From contig NC_079224.1 of the NCBI RefSeq assembly GCF_029633865.1, forward strand, positions 15,962,890-16,026,889: a DNA stretch of 64,000 bases. Direction: 5' to 3'. Position 1 is the stretch's first letter. Every line of letters begins with the position of its first letter. The notes beneath the pieces are model-generated. The model had not been told where the DNA came from, did no database searches, and was given only the letters and a program-made list of their open reading frames with translations. Below, piece by piece: positions 21,898 to 34,249 of the stretch. A program made the position numbers and the translations under genes. Origin of the DNA: Lampris incognitus. Taxonomy: Eukaryota > Chordata > Actinopteri > Lampriformes > Lampridae.

Positions 21898-23212
21898 GGC
21901 ATCCTCGGACCAAAGCTGATGCAGGCAGTCTACATCAAACTATCTCATAACATTGTTCTACAGTAATATTGATGGTTTGTCCGGCAGAAGTATGGCCGCA
22001 TCGTGGTTGAATCTTTTTATCCTGCTGTAGTTGTTTCCAACACGTACGTGTTTGCTGCTGCTGCACCAGTATTAAGCAACCTGACTCCATGATCCAGATG
22101 GATAAAACTGGATAAAATGATTAAGGGGGGAAAAAAAGCTGTGGATTTCAGCTTTAAATCAGTAGAATGAAAATCCACATGCAACACAAATAAGTTTATT
22201 CGTATAGCACATTTTACAGACATAGTACAAAGTAATGAAAAAGATAAAAGATAAACAGAATACAACTGTAAAAATTGTTCACATCTATGATACGCTGCTT
22301 TACCTGCGGGCAGAAACTCTAAAGACCAGATGGGAGTCACTATAGGAGAAGGTTATAAAAGTTTGTCAAGGATCAGGACTGTATAGCGTCATAAACAAAT
22401 CTAGTTTATATAAGTATAGACATTTTTATCACCGCCGATGGCATTTTTAGAGAGGTAGCGACACATATTTGAACGTCTTACATCAGCTAGCTTATCTGTT
22501 TACATGCATCCATCATTATTTTAGAATAACTTTGATTGAGCAGATGCGGAATTGCCAACTTCTTGGTTATGGAAAGTTTAGTAATCACCATCAAAATGGA
22601 GGCCCCATCATATATGCTTATCTGGATGTCAATGGCTGTGATAACAGATTTGACTGATAAGACAGGAGATGTTTGGCTGTGCCCACTTCCTCCACTCATT
22701 TGATCTATTGACCAATACTGAGGCCAAACCAGGAAGACCTGCACCAAATCCATGAAACTCAGCCAACCAAGATGATACTGTGGGTGACTACACAACTTTT
22801 TTGGCATGTGTGCTACTACGTATCTCTGGTGGGTTTAAAATACTGTTATTGATCAAGAGGTCCATGTTCACTGTGCACTTTTAATGAAGAATTATCATGG
22901 CTTTATATGGTCAGTTGGGAAATACAGATTCACAAATTAATTAATTAAGTAATTAATCATGTCGCAGTAAAGATATCGGACTGTGCTGGCCAACACTTCA
23001 ATTGTGGATCATAGTCTTCTGATGTTATCTGATAATTTAAAAAAAAAACATTTAGGCAAACAACTGCTCAATTTTTTTCAAAACAGGTGGAAAGTAATCA
23101 TTGTGGATGGTCCAAGAGAGAAATTCATAAAGCAAGGATATGTGTCACTTCATTTTCCAGCACGGGGTCAAAGGTCACATTGAATAAAGAGCTGAAAGGA
23201 CACTTGTCAGCG
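21898..23212. other. No gene; one antisense retroposon tail
   Basis: 22185-22330 contains 'acaaataagtttattcgtat' and 'agcacattttacagacatag', an antisense LINE/SINE tail. The remainder is A/T-rich with short ORFs lacking any recognised domain. Confidence 0.4.
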
Positions 23213-23575
23213 GCATGGTGGTGCAGTGGTTAGTGCAGTCGCCTCACAGCAAGAAGGTCCTGGGTTCGAACTCCGGAGTTTTCCAACCTTGGGAGTCCTC
23301 CCAGGTCGTCCTCTGTGTGGAGTTTGCATGTTCTCCTCGCGTCTGTGTGGGTTTCCTCTGGGTGTTCCGGTTCTTCCCATAGTCCAAAGACATGTAGGTC
23401 AGGCGAATCAGTTGTACTAAATTGTCCCTAGGTGTGACCGTGTCAGCCCTGTGATGGACTGGCGGCCTGTCCAGGGTGTCTCTCCACCTGCCGCCCAATG
23501 ACTGCTGGGGTAGGCTCCAGTATCCTCGCGACCCCAGTTGGGATAAGCGGCTTGGATAATGGATGGATGGATGGA
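23213..23575 (+). mobile_element. Interspersed repeat R3 with (ATGG)n tail, full copy
   Basis: It starts 'cggcatggtggtgcagtggt', has a B-box-like 'gggttcgaactcc', a body with 'gtccaaagacatgtaggtca' and 'aattgtccctaggtgtgacc', and ends 'taatggatggatggatgg'. Five further copies or parts lie at 27303, 34547(-), 38140(-), 49842 and 52978(-). The tRNA-like head suggests SINE origin, but I cannot exclude a DNA-transposon derivative. Confidence 0.85.
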
Positions 23576-23932
23576 AGGACACTTTTCAGAGTTTCAGAGT
23601 GTCCTCTCTCTCTCTCCATTATATACTGTAGCATCCCTCAGGGGAAAAGATGTCAGGAAAAAAACATCAATCAGTTAATCTGCAGACCGGCTTTCTGTCC
23701 CAGTCAGCTTAATTGACAATAACTGCATACATTTACCTCCCCTGTCCAAACTCAGCAGTTGTCAACTCACTCACAGCTTTTTCTCTCTCAGTGATCAGTG
23801 ATCTTAAGGTTTATTCTTAAGCTCATTATTGATATGCTATTTATGTTCCTTCTCAGCATGAGCAGAGATCATTTTTGTCAACACCGTTGTGTGTTGGGCT
23901 CAGGATGCCTCACCGTTTCAGTTTGCATCTTC

Positions 23933-24675
23933 TTTTTTTTTCTCTCCTTTTTTCTCCTCAATTGTACCCGGCCAATTACCCCACTCTTCCAAGCCGTCCC
24001 GGTCGCTGCTCCACCCCCTGCCGATCCGGGGAGGGCTGCAGACTACCACATGCCTCCTCCAGTGGCGGATCTAGAGATTTTTTCCTGGGGTGGCAAAGGG
24101 GTGGCATGAGGTTCAAGGAGGGGGGCAATGGACATTATTCTAAACGTATTATTATTCAAAACTTGGATTTCATCGAATGTATTTTGTTCTCTTCTGTTTG
24201 AGATGAGTTTGGTGCGGGTCTCATTGACCTTCACCATGCATGTACATAAAATATACTTTAAAAACATATTGTCTGATTTATAAATGGGATGGCAAGACTG
24301 TGTCCCAGAGGTAGCAGCTGCCACCCCTTGCCACCCTGTAGATCCGCGCCTGGCCTCCTCTGATACATGTGGAGTCGCCAGCCGCTTCTTTTCACCTGAC
24401 AGTGAGGAGTTTCACCAGGGGGACGTAGTGCGTGGGAGGATCACACTATTCCCCCCAGTTCCCCCTCCCCGCCAAACAGGTGCCCTGACCGACCAGAGGA
24501 GGCGCTAGTGCAGCGACCAGGATACATACCCACATTCGGCTTCCCCGCCCCACAGACACGGCCAGTTGTGTGTGTAGGTTTGCCCGACCAAGCAGGAGGG
24601 AACACGGGGATTTGAACCAGAGATCCCCGTGTTGGTAGGTAATGGAATGGACCGCCATACCACCCGGACGCCCCC
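23933..24675 (-). mobile_element. tRNA-derived SINE, family 1, interrupted by a hAT MITE
   Basis: Two halves, 23933-24059 and 24353-24675, are contiguous in other copies. The whole is flanked by a perfect 15-bp target duplication tcagtttgcatcttc at 23918-23932 and 24676-24690, so it is one SINE insertion later split by the element at 24060. The head (B box 'ggatttgaacc', reverse strand) is at the right end. Confidence 0.92.
24060..24352. mobile_element. hAT-type non-autonomous element inside a SINE
   Basis: The ends are cagtggcggatcta (24060) and, reverse complemented, caggcgcggatcta (24352). It is flanked on both sides by the identical 8-bp gcctcctc (24052-24059 and 24353-24360). An 8-bp target duplication with CAG-starting short inverted repeats is diagnostic of hAT elements. 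At 293 bp it has no transposase. Confidence 0.9.
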
Positions 24676-24690
24676 TCAGTTTGCATCTTC

Positions 24691-27302
24691 ATAAAACACC
24701 ACAGCCCACTGCCAATTCTCTTACAGTGGGTAGCAGTTCAGAGGAAGTCACGGCAGGTTTAGCAGGTCAGAGGTGAAACACAAGGTTTCACCTGGATGTG
24801 TTTCTGTTTCCCAAGTGCAGAACGGAAACACACCTTTGATCAATATATTGGCGATAGGGACAAGGGGCTCTGCAGAGAGAGCTGGCGCTTAATGCTACCT
24901 CATTAGTAATGGTATTGAAATACACCAGCAACCTGCAAACAGAAATATCCTATCTTCTTCTTTCAAGAATCATTTACTCACACCACAAACTGAATATGTA
25001 AATGGTTCATCATGATTTAAGAACATGTAATCATAAACTGAGCATTTTTAGAAGTAAACTAGGGCAGTGTTTTGTAGAGGGTTGGCTTTAAGAGGTCTTG
25101 TATAACAGTTGCACGATTAAACTTAACAAGTCATGCTTCAGACTAGATATAATATCTTATAATGAATGCAATTTAACTCGTCCCAAGATCTCTGGTCTTT
25201 CGGGTAAACAAGTGATTTTATCTTGTTTCAAGGAAACCTGAGATGAAATATCTTACTGCGCTGGCAGATTAGTCTGCTTGTTTGAGGGATTTGATTACTT
25301 TAATAGGATACATTTGGTCTCAGTTGTTAATATGGCATTTGCGTTGTGCAAATAAACCAACCAAAAACCATGACCTGCACAAGTTGGGCTTTGGGATTCA
25401 CGAAGAAAATCTTGCTCAAAACACTTCTAAGAATGGACATGAAGAACTGAAGGACAGTAACGTCAGACATGAAATATAGAAAAACACAAAAATGACCTAT
25501 TACGGATGAAAACAAAACAAAAAGAAAAATTCTCCGCAGCCTTTCCAGCCTTTTATCTTTCATCCCGTCTGTTACCTTGACTCAACACAACCCGGATGGA
25601 TTACGACCAAATTACAGCCAGATTTGTTTCGTGCTCACAGCCATCGCATCTTATTTATGTGGAGAGTCAAGGGGCCGTGATAGTGGCCCCTGCTCTGCCG
25701 CGCGTGACCTTGTGCAGGAGGAGGCTGCTGCTGCATGTGGCCCTGCACTCGGCAGGCTGCTCTCACAGGGGAAGAAAGTCCGTATGTTCGTTGCATCACC
25801 GCCGCATAATACAGCATCATTTGCAGCGGGATGTGTATGTCAACCTGACAGTGCTGTTTGTGGGGGCCAGGTTGCATAACGGGAACACAGGGGAAAGTGT
25901 TAAATGAAGTGATGTGGGGAACGTCACATGCTCTCGTCTCCAGGGTGAACCAAGTTGAGTGGTTGTTCAGGGCATGCCCCACTTACACACAATGCTCCCT
26001 CAAAAACAACTAACCTGAAGAAAGGCAGCGGATGAATTCTCTCTCTTTTTTATTAGATGAGCGAGGCATGTGGCAGATGAGCTTACCCGATCCAAAATAC
26101 ATCATGCAGGTGCAGCCTTATTGGCATGATAATTTATGCATAATGGGTCCCGGGCAGCGCAACGTCACGAGTGAATGTACAGTTTAGTGTATTAGCATAT
26201 CACATTATAAGAATAGTCTTGCACTGGATAACGTGTATTGCAGGCTGTCATACTCTATAGCACTTACTGGTATGACGTGCACTTGGTGGGATTTTCATTT
26301 GATAGGGCATCACAAGAGCACTGTAAAAGGCAGCATGCACAGAATGGGTCAAAACCTGCTGAATGACAAAATCTAAACAGGAGGTTATGCTTCGGTATTT
26401 TTGTCTAATATATATGGATCTGTCTTGTGAGTTAGACAGAATATGTACAATCTAGTCTAGTCAAGTTCATTTGTGTACTCTTAAATCACAGTTAAAATTC
26501 AATGGCTTTACAGTCACACAGTGTAAAATGGGTAGATACAGTAAATGACAGTGGGTGACACCTTCTAATTCCCCAAAACCTTTTCAGTTCAAAACAATGG
26601 GAGAGCAAACCTCAGGAAGAGCATCAGAGAAGGGATCACTGTCCAGTCCAGATAAGGATAGATAATGAAAGGGCAAGGTTGGAAATACGATAACAGATTT
26701 AGAAAGAAAACATGTCATGAAACAGTGCAAAGACAAGTGGACACCGGGACAGTACTGTATGCAGAACCACGTGAAGCATCCTCTCTAAATGTCTTAATGG
26801 ATTCAGCAATGTTTTGGAGGAGGAAAATAGCAGGCTTGGGGGCGTCCTCGAATGTATAACGCCGAAGAAAGAGTTGAATTGAAATCAACATCTGGAACTC
26901 TGGGAAATCACACAGTTATCAAGGTTTATATCATCTACTATTATGAAAGATAATACAATTATTGAAGCAAATGTTCAGTACAGTGCAAGTCACATTGTCA
27001 TTTCCCCCCTCTAGTTTAATTTCACTCTAAAATGTTGTCCATATGTAAAAACCCATCACAGTAGCTCGGGGAACATTTGTTAGGGGACATGTGCAGAGAT
27101 AACAGCTCAGCTATTTGCCGTTATCATAAACACAACCCTATGTTCCCTTTTCATCATCATATATGCATCCAAGAATATTTGGGATCTCTGTTGCTGCAAC
27201 ACACGCTTCAGACTGCAGCGCTGAGTATCAGCTCACACCACTTTTGCTTGTAAATGTTTGGCTGCCATATTCTGGAGAACACGTCACAACCTGTGGAGGA
27301 GT
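24691..27302. other. Gene-free stretch
   Basis: Mostly A/T-rich unique-looking DNA. 25640-25880 is more GC-rich and carries overlapping ORFs (100 and 103 codons) on the plus strand and another on the minus; none shows a domain. 26440-26660 holds an old relative of the repeat at 15305. Confidence 0.4.
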
Positions 27303-27425
27303 TTTGGCCTGGCGGCCTGTCCAGGGTGTCTCCCCTGCCTGCCGCCCAAATGACTGCTGGGATAGGCTCCAGCATCCCCGCGACCCTGAGAGCAGGATAA
27401 GCGGTTCAGATAATGGATGGATGGA
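27303..27425 (+). mobile_element. Repeat R3, 3' part
   Basis: 'ctggcggcctgtccagggtg' through 'agcggttcagataatggatg' matches the end of the full copy at 23213. The 5' two thirds are absent. Confidence 0.85.
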
Positions 27426-27743
27426 TTGATAAACTCTCGGTTTTGCATATTGATCGATAGACAGTGGAGCCCCCCCCCCCCCCGCCCAGTGTAAATTAGA
27501 AGCGTATATGATGCAGTTACCGTTGACATTGTGTAAAATGTATATATACAATGCTGCAGCTGAAGTAGTGACAGCGCAGTGCGCCTGTTCAGTCGCGGCC
27601 CATTTCAGCACTATAGACAGAGACAGCACGTTATGACGCCGTGGGGCAACAGAAGAGCGCCCCCCCCCCCCGATAAACCCACTTTAGACCAACTTTAGAC
27701 TGCCACATGGGGGATGCTCATTTCGATGATTAAAGCTTCATAG

Positions 27744-27900
27744 TGTAACGTGCATGCATTAGTAGACACGCTGGCCGCTGGTTCGTGGGTCTGACCCTTT
27801 AGTCTAGCGGTTAGCGATGCCTCCTGCGGTGCGGGCGATACGGGTTCGCTTCCCGGCCGCGGCACTTCCTGTGGTTGCGTTGTCCCCCGAATCCGCTACA
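27744..27900 (+). mobile_element. Solo-LTR-like sequence with tRNA-type A and B boxes
   Basis: It starts TGTAACG and ends CCGCTACA. It shares the stretch 'gggtctgaccctttag' and 'agcggttagcgatg' with the LTRs of the miniature element at 62902-63274. Its A box tagtctagcgg (27800-27810) and B box ggttcgcttcc (27843-27853) are 43 bases apart, with a paired CGGG/CCCG stem around the B box, as in a tRNA T arm. The flanks atag and atac match in three of four bases. It lies ~300 bp upstream of the rgs20 start codon. Confidence 0.5.
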
Positions 27901-28019
27901 ATACATTGCACGGATGAAACCAGAGCTCCCTCTTTCTATTTAAAATTTCCCGCTCGTCCTCTCAACGCACCCGCTTTCAGCGGTGCGGTTTCTGCTTTCT
28001 CCGCCCGTCACTGTTAACT

Positions 28020-28196
28020 AGCTAACTGCGACCCACCAGCTAGCCCCCCAACTACTATAATAACGCCGTATCATCGCTGGACAGCGCCCGCCTGCTATAA
28101 GAGGAGCGAGAGAGGAGCGGAGCGGCACAGTAAATCCGTCACACGCAGGGGGGGTTTACGCTCCCGCTGGGTTACTACTAGCTGGAGAGAGGACGC
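28020..28196 (+). promoter_or_regulatory. Likely rgs20 promoter and 5' UTR
   Basis: A CpG-containing region with a TATA-like 'ctataagagg' at about 28095-28104, about 95 bp upstream of the rgs20 ATG. It is followed by 'gagcgagagaggagcggagc'. The transcription start is inferred from position only. Confidence 0.4.
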
Positions 28197-31109
28197 ATGC
28201 GTACTGACATGAAGCAGCCGGTCGGAAAAAAGCCTTATGTGCCAACGGATGTAATCAAGGCAAAGAATTACCTCTTCTCTCTGGGCATACATGGTGAAAT
28301 TGTAAGTATTGCCAGCCGACCGGGGTTGTATCCCCGCACGGATGAGTCGTGAGTGGGGCGTGTGAGGCGGTTTTTGCTGGTGTGTGTGTGTGTGGTTTTT
28401 TTTTAGTTTTTTTTTTTTAGACGGCATGTGTCACTTGTCTTGCTGCAACGGTGGGCTTTTAACACATCTAGGCTGTGTCTCCCCCCCCCCCCCCGATGGT
28501 CGGCCAGCGCCGATGGAGCCTCCACTTGATTTTGGATGCGAACTGCTAAAATTACAAACGGCTTTTTTTCCTCCGTGTTAAGAAAAAAAACTGCACCGGA
28601 GTACTCGACGATCGTCCACCCTCACCCCCCCCACTCACCCCGCGTCGTGCACATTTGATTTTTTTTTTTTACTGTAAGCTTGGACGGTGTTTTATCTTCT
28701 CGGTGGATACCACCACCACCACCCCTCCCCCATTTCATCGTCTATAGGTGGTTGAGGCAAGCCATATAGCGCGGTGCATTTGACAGCTCTGAAGTATACC
28801 CGACACTTTACGCTTTTGGCTGTAAAGACGCACAAAATCCGTTCAATCAACTCAGCCCCCCCCGCCGAATCTCACTGACATCGCGTACGGACCCATTTTA
28901 ACAGATGGGCAAATGGCATTGTGGTCACTAAAAGGCTCTGATGGAGCGATGCTGCGGTTACAGATACACAAGCTGCGCCTTCAGGTCGTCCTCCCCCCCC
29001 TCTCCCCTCCCCTCCCCTCCCCTCCCATGGACCAAATCTGACATTTCTAAAGCATCGTTTTCTTGTGTCAGGTTGTACCCTAACGACGCTGTCGGGTGCA
29101 AAGCGACACCTTTGTTACATAAAAGGTATGATGGGATTTGCCGCTTGCTGGTGCTCACTGCCTACTGACGGCAGACTGGGAGTCATTCTGTGAGCGTAGC
29201 CTGACTGTTGGCTCATAGGCCTACCAGCCTTGGTAGAGGTGCTGTTGAATAAGTCACTGTGCTGTAGCCTTGTCTGTGTGTAGTCACATTTGAAGGACGG
29301 GAATCTCCAATGTGAATGGTCAAATGTGATTTGAGATGCATGACAGTTAAACACTTGACAAATAAATCGCAAAAGGCAATTATATTATTTGCATCGCCAT
29401 CATATTAAATGCTTATCCGCTGGACCCCACTGGGAAAGCGTTCGTCCTTTCGCCTGGGCTCCTAGGTTTTGCAAAGACATTTGAAAACATAACGTGTTGC
29501 TTCTTATTGGGCCTAACCTACCTAAACCTAGTTTGCCAATTTCCCTTTGCCTCTCGTAGACTATGGTTCATCATTTGTCAGACCCAATCTTCAACTCTGT
29601 ACTGGAACGGTCATTAATTTGTTATGGAGAGTCGGATGCTGATTGATGCCTAAATATTTGATAGCAGGAAAAATGCCACTGGTTGTAAGTTGTTTTTGCA
29701 TGCTCGCTGGTGACAGAGTATACAGCAGTGTCGCCTCCTGGCATGCAAACACATGCTCTGGACAGAGAGCTTCAACAACACTATATATACCCTGCTAGTA
29801 AACTGTACAGACGGATGTCAATAGGCAGAAACTCAACTATAGCCTATTTTCCACCAGATATCCTCGCTTTTTGCCTTCTTCGTAAAAATGATCACCCTGC
29901 TGATAAAAAGATGGACTAACCATCATGATCTAACTCTGGTTGTTGGGTTTACTTTGTGCCGTTGACTTGTGTGTTCCAGCTTGTGCTGTATGTTAGAGCT
30001 TCAACCATAGCCCAAATGTACATTGCTGACCAAGAGAACGCCTTCGCACTGGTATTCTTCCTTGAGCATCTAGCATGCTTACAGCTGAACAGGACAGTGG
30101 AGAGGTTGAACGCTAGTCCTGAGATTGTAAGAGCAATGTTTTAAGTTCTCCTCCCGCTCCTGTGTCTGCATGCAGCCCATGGGATCAGAGCGGATGGAGA
30201 TGCGAAAGAGGCAGATGTCGGTGCAGCAGGAGTCGATGGCGGGGGGCACTGCACCAGCCCAGCAGGGCCAGCCGGGCCAGGCCAACCCACGGGGCTCCAA
30301 TGCGTGTTGCTTCTGCTGGTGCTGCTGCTGTAGCTGCTCCTGGTAGGTCCTCCCACCCAGCGCCCGCTCACCGTGCTCAGCATGGATGATGCTGCTGCTG
30401 CACGCAGAACAATGTGGCCAGGGATATTTATAACAGGCGTTAGCTAATGTACTAACTCCATCATCACATTTTATGTCCCATCTGTACATCAGTCAGCCCA
30501 AAAAAAATCAATCAACCTTTATCTACATAACACGTTATGTACAAAAACAAAACTGCAATGCTGTGTCCTTTACATTTGAACAAGTTAATTACATAAAGAG
30601 AGCTACATAGACTATAAATATCAATCAATCAAGCTGCATCTTATATAGGGATTTTCTAGCTGCAACAGCCACTCAAAGCGCTTTAACATGAGATTAACAG
30701 GAAGTTAAACAAGGATGTGATTTATTTAGCAATGGGCATATATTACATTGGTCAATTACAGCATGTATAACATTTATAGTGAATCCATGATGGCCAAGTG
30801 TACAGTATATATGCATGTAATCTATGGGAGTGTGTTGATGGGGCAGTATGGGAGCAAACTATGGACTTAAGTCACAGGCAGGGGAGGGGGCATTGGCGCT
30901 CAGTTTTTTCCCCCCAGTTAGATGTGAACCCTGGTTCAGCCAAGGGAGGAATGAACATCTGAGTGTCTGTAATGTATGCTAGTTAGTGGTGAATGGTGGG
31001 GTTGTGGAAAGTGGCCAATACATATGTATTGGCCACTTTCCACAAAATTACCTGTGTGTGTGTGTGTGTGTGGAGGGGGGGTTATATAATAACTAAATTG
31101 TTAAGACTG

Positions 31110-31180
<71 letters not shown>

Positions 31181-34100
31181 TAAGGTAGAGGGTGAATCAT
31201 GGTCAGGATGATGGCCTAAAGTGTATGTGAAGGCATGTATGCTAAGTATGCTGTTGTCCAGTATGGGGGGCAATGCACAGACCCAGGTTAGGGTAAGGGT
31301 GAAAGGTTGGGGTTGACTATGGCAAGATATGAAACTTTACAGATGTTTATATCCTTAGCTTTGTAACACATCCCAATACATTGCTGATCATCTGCACTAT
31401 ATGCATTCCTCAGGCAATGCGTCAAGTATGACCTGTGTAAAAAAAAAAAATCCACTTGACTCCTTGTGCTTAAATTATACTGGGCATGTACAAAATATGA
31501 TTAATAATCAAACCACATATAAAGTTCAGTCTTGAATCTTGAACCACAATCACAACTCTAAAAATCACTAAAAACTGGTAGAATGGAGTCGTTCAAAGTT
31601 GGCCTCCCATGTTTGCGAGTTCTTTAGAGTGCAGGTTTTACATTTTGTGTTGACACACCTGTCTCACCATCAGGAATGAAGACAGGGAAGAGAGGAACCG
31701 AAAGGCATCTTATGATGTCAAGGAAGGAACTGCAGACTGTGAAGACACGTGAGACGCACACGCTGTCGCTGAACAAAATTGTCTTCTCTATGAAAAGCAT
31801 TTCGTAACAGCTCGTGTCAAAATTGAATTGACTTGCTTTCTGTCCTGTCTGCAGGCCCAAGCCCACGCTGGAGGAGGTGCACTCATGGGGGCAGTCGTTT
31901 GACAAGCTGATGTGCTGCCCGAGGGGACGGAACTCCTTCCGGCAGTTCCTCCGTACCGAATTCAGCGAAGAGAACATGCTCTTCTGGCTCGCCTGCGAGG
32001 AGTTTACTAAAGAGACCAACAAGAGTGTGATCGAGGAGAAGGCCCGGATCATCTACGAAGACTACATCTCCATCCTCTCGCCTAAAGAGGTCTGACAGAT
32101 CTTAGCTTCACTCTTTTTCTGATATAGCATAATCAAAGCTAAAACTTTGCTTTCTTCCAAGATGGTACCCAGGACAGAGATGGGTAGATGGAGCACAGTG
32201 GGTTGTCCGAGCAAAGTAGTTATGCCTATGGGTGACCAAGAGTGTAGGAAAACTGATTCCCTGGTCTCTCTCTCTCTCTCTCTCTCTGTGTCTCTGTCTA
32301 TGTCTCTCTGCCTCTCTCTCATTTCAGTTTAATTCACCCACTTCACAACTCTCCCTCCTCTTCTCCCTACATCCACACATGAAATACCCACCTCAAATCC
32401 TACACACTCCATGTCTAAACTGGATTTACATAAATAGTGTTTTTAGATGATGTTTTCATCTATAGTAAAGACCATTTACACCACATACCAGCTCCGTTTG
32501 ACAATCTATGATGGACATGCCTTACAGTAAATTGGTGTGAGTTCATCATGGGTACTGTAACATATCCTGGGAAAGTGATTGATCAAGGTCAGGTATGGCC
32601 AGTGAGAGCATACGTGTTGGCTATTGCTCACGTTCTTTCTATGACCACTAAGAAAGAACTTGCATTTTCCTTGGCGTAGTGGGTTTTTGCATGAACTTTT
32701 CCACAGTGGTTGCACTCTGGATGAATCTGTTCAGCCCAAAAATCAAGTTTGACTGGTCACCTCGGTATCAAAGGGCTTTTGATGGATGTTAAGGCTTTGC
32801 TTTCTTGATCAGGACATCATTAGCATTAGACAGATGCTGATGGAATTGATTGTTTAGTCAGTTTTTTTTTTCTAGACCACAAAAATATAACTTCAGTCAG
32901 CAAATCTATTCTATAGTTGTCACTGATTTGGGCATTGCAGCATTGTGAAGTTCATGCGGGGAGTGGAGTTGGTTCTTTTATTGAGCACTCAGTTGATAAA
33001 AGTGAAGAGTTTTTATAGTTTTTTTCATCTAATAAGGCTCAAGCTGTTAGGGATGTAATTATTCCTCCTTCTCAAACTCTCCTTGACCTTTGTTATAAAA
33101 CACCTTGCACCCTGCTAGCATTTAAGTAAGTCCCTACTAAGCATCTAACCAATGTCATTACCAAAATGAAACCGTCCTCCTGTTCACTGGACATTTCATT
33201 TCATTTAATCTCCCCATTTGTCCAAGCCATTATCAATTCCTCACTTTTAGCTGGTCAAATGCCTGATTATTTTAAATCCACTATAGTTCAGCTACTTCTC
33301 AAAATGCCATCTCTTGCTCCATCCATTTTAAATAAGTTCCACCCAGTATCTAAACTTCCCTTTCTGGCTAAGGTCTTGGAAAAAAAATAGTTGCTGGCAG
33401 CTCATTGATCACATGAATGGCAATGGACTCTGATACATTTCAGTTAGGTTTTAGGACAGGTCATAGCACTGAGACACTACTCCTTAGAGTTCTTAATGAT
33501 ATTCTTTTAGCAGCTGACAATGGCCAAACATCTGCTTTTAGATCTTACAGCAGCTTTTGATACAGCTGACCATGGAATTTTAATTGAACATCTTAAGCAT
33601 TGGGTTGGCATATCAAGTATAGTTTTAGATTGGTTTTATTCTTATCCTTCTAATAGGCAATTCTATTTGGCCATTGGTGAGTTTAAATCCTCCACCACCC
33701 ATTTCTCCTGTGGAGTGCCTCTAGGCTCAGTCCCTGGCCCTTTATTATTCCATAAATATGTCACTTCTTGGTCGAATCTTTCACAAGTGCAATATCAGTT
33801 TCCTTTCTTGTGCAGACGACTCCCAGATCTATTTCTCATTTGACCCCAACAGCACAAGTGGTCAAAATTCAATCTTTTCTTGTAGATGTTAAAAACTGGC
33901 TTTCTCAAAACTTTCTTCAGTTAAACTTTGATAAATCAGACACTATTATCATAGTTCCAGACCCCTCCAGTGAGCACTTCTCCTCTTATTTAGGTACTCT
34001 TTTTAAAATTGCATCAAAACCCAGTACAGAGATCTGGGTGTTATCTTTGATAACAACCTTAACTTTGACCCAAAGGTTAATTCAGCCGTTAAGTCATGCT

Positions 34101-34201
34101 TTCTGCAACTTTGATATAGCTCGGAAATTAGATCTTTTTTATCTGTTAAGAATCTGGAAACTGTCATCCATGCTTTAATTACATCCAGCTTAGACTACTG
34201 T

Positions 34202-34249
<48 letters not shown>

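Noticed and set aside
25577-25907. Overlapping 100-codon ORFs in a GC-rich patch
   Set aside because: Three frames are open at once, no motif is recognised and there are no splice signals of note.
30162-30389. Plus and minus strand Arg/Pro-rich ORFs over the rgs20 cysteine-string exon
   Set aside because: Shadows of the real exon 30176-30342 in other frames.
30343-31660. 12-nt microexon supplying the LTVR residues of rgs20
   Set aside because: I scanned the intron for a CCTNACNGTNCG-like exon between AG and GT and saw none. The residues are instead encoded directly upstream of the AG acceptor, which led to the TG/AG proposal.
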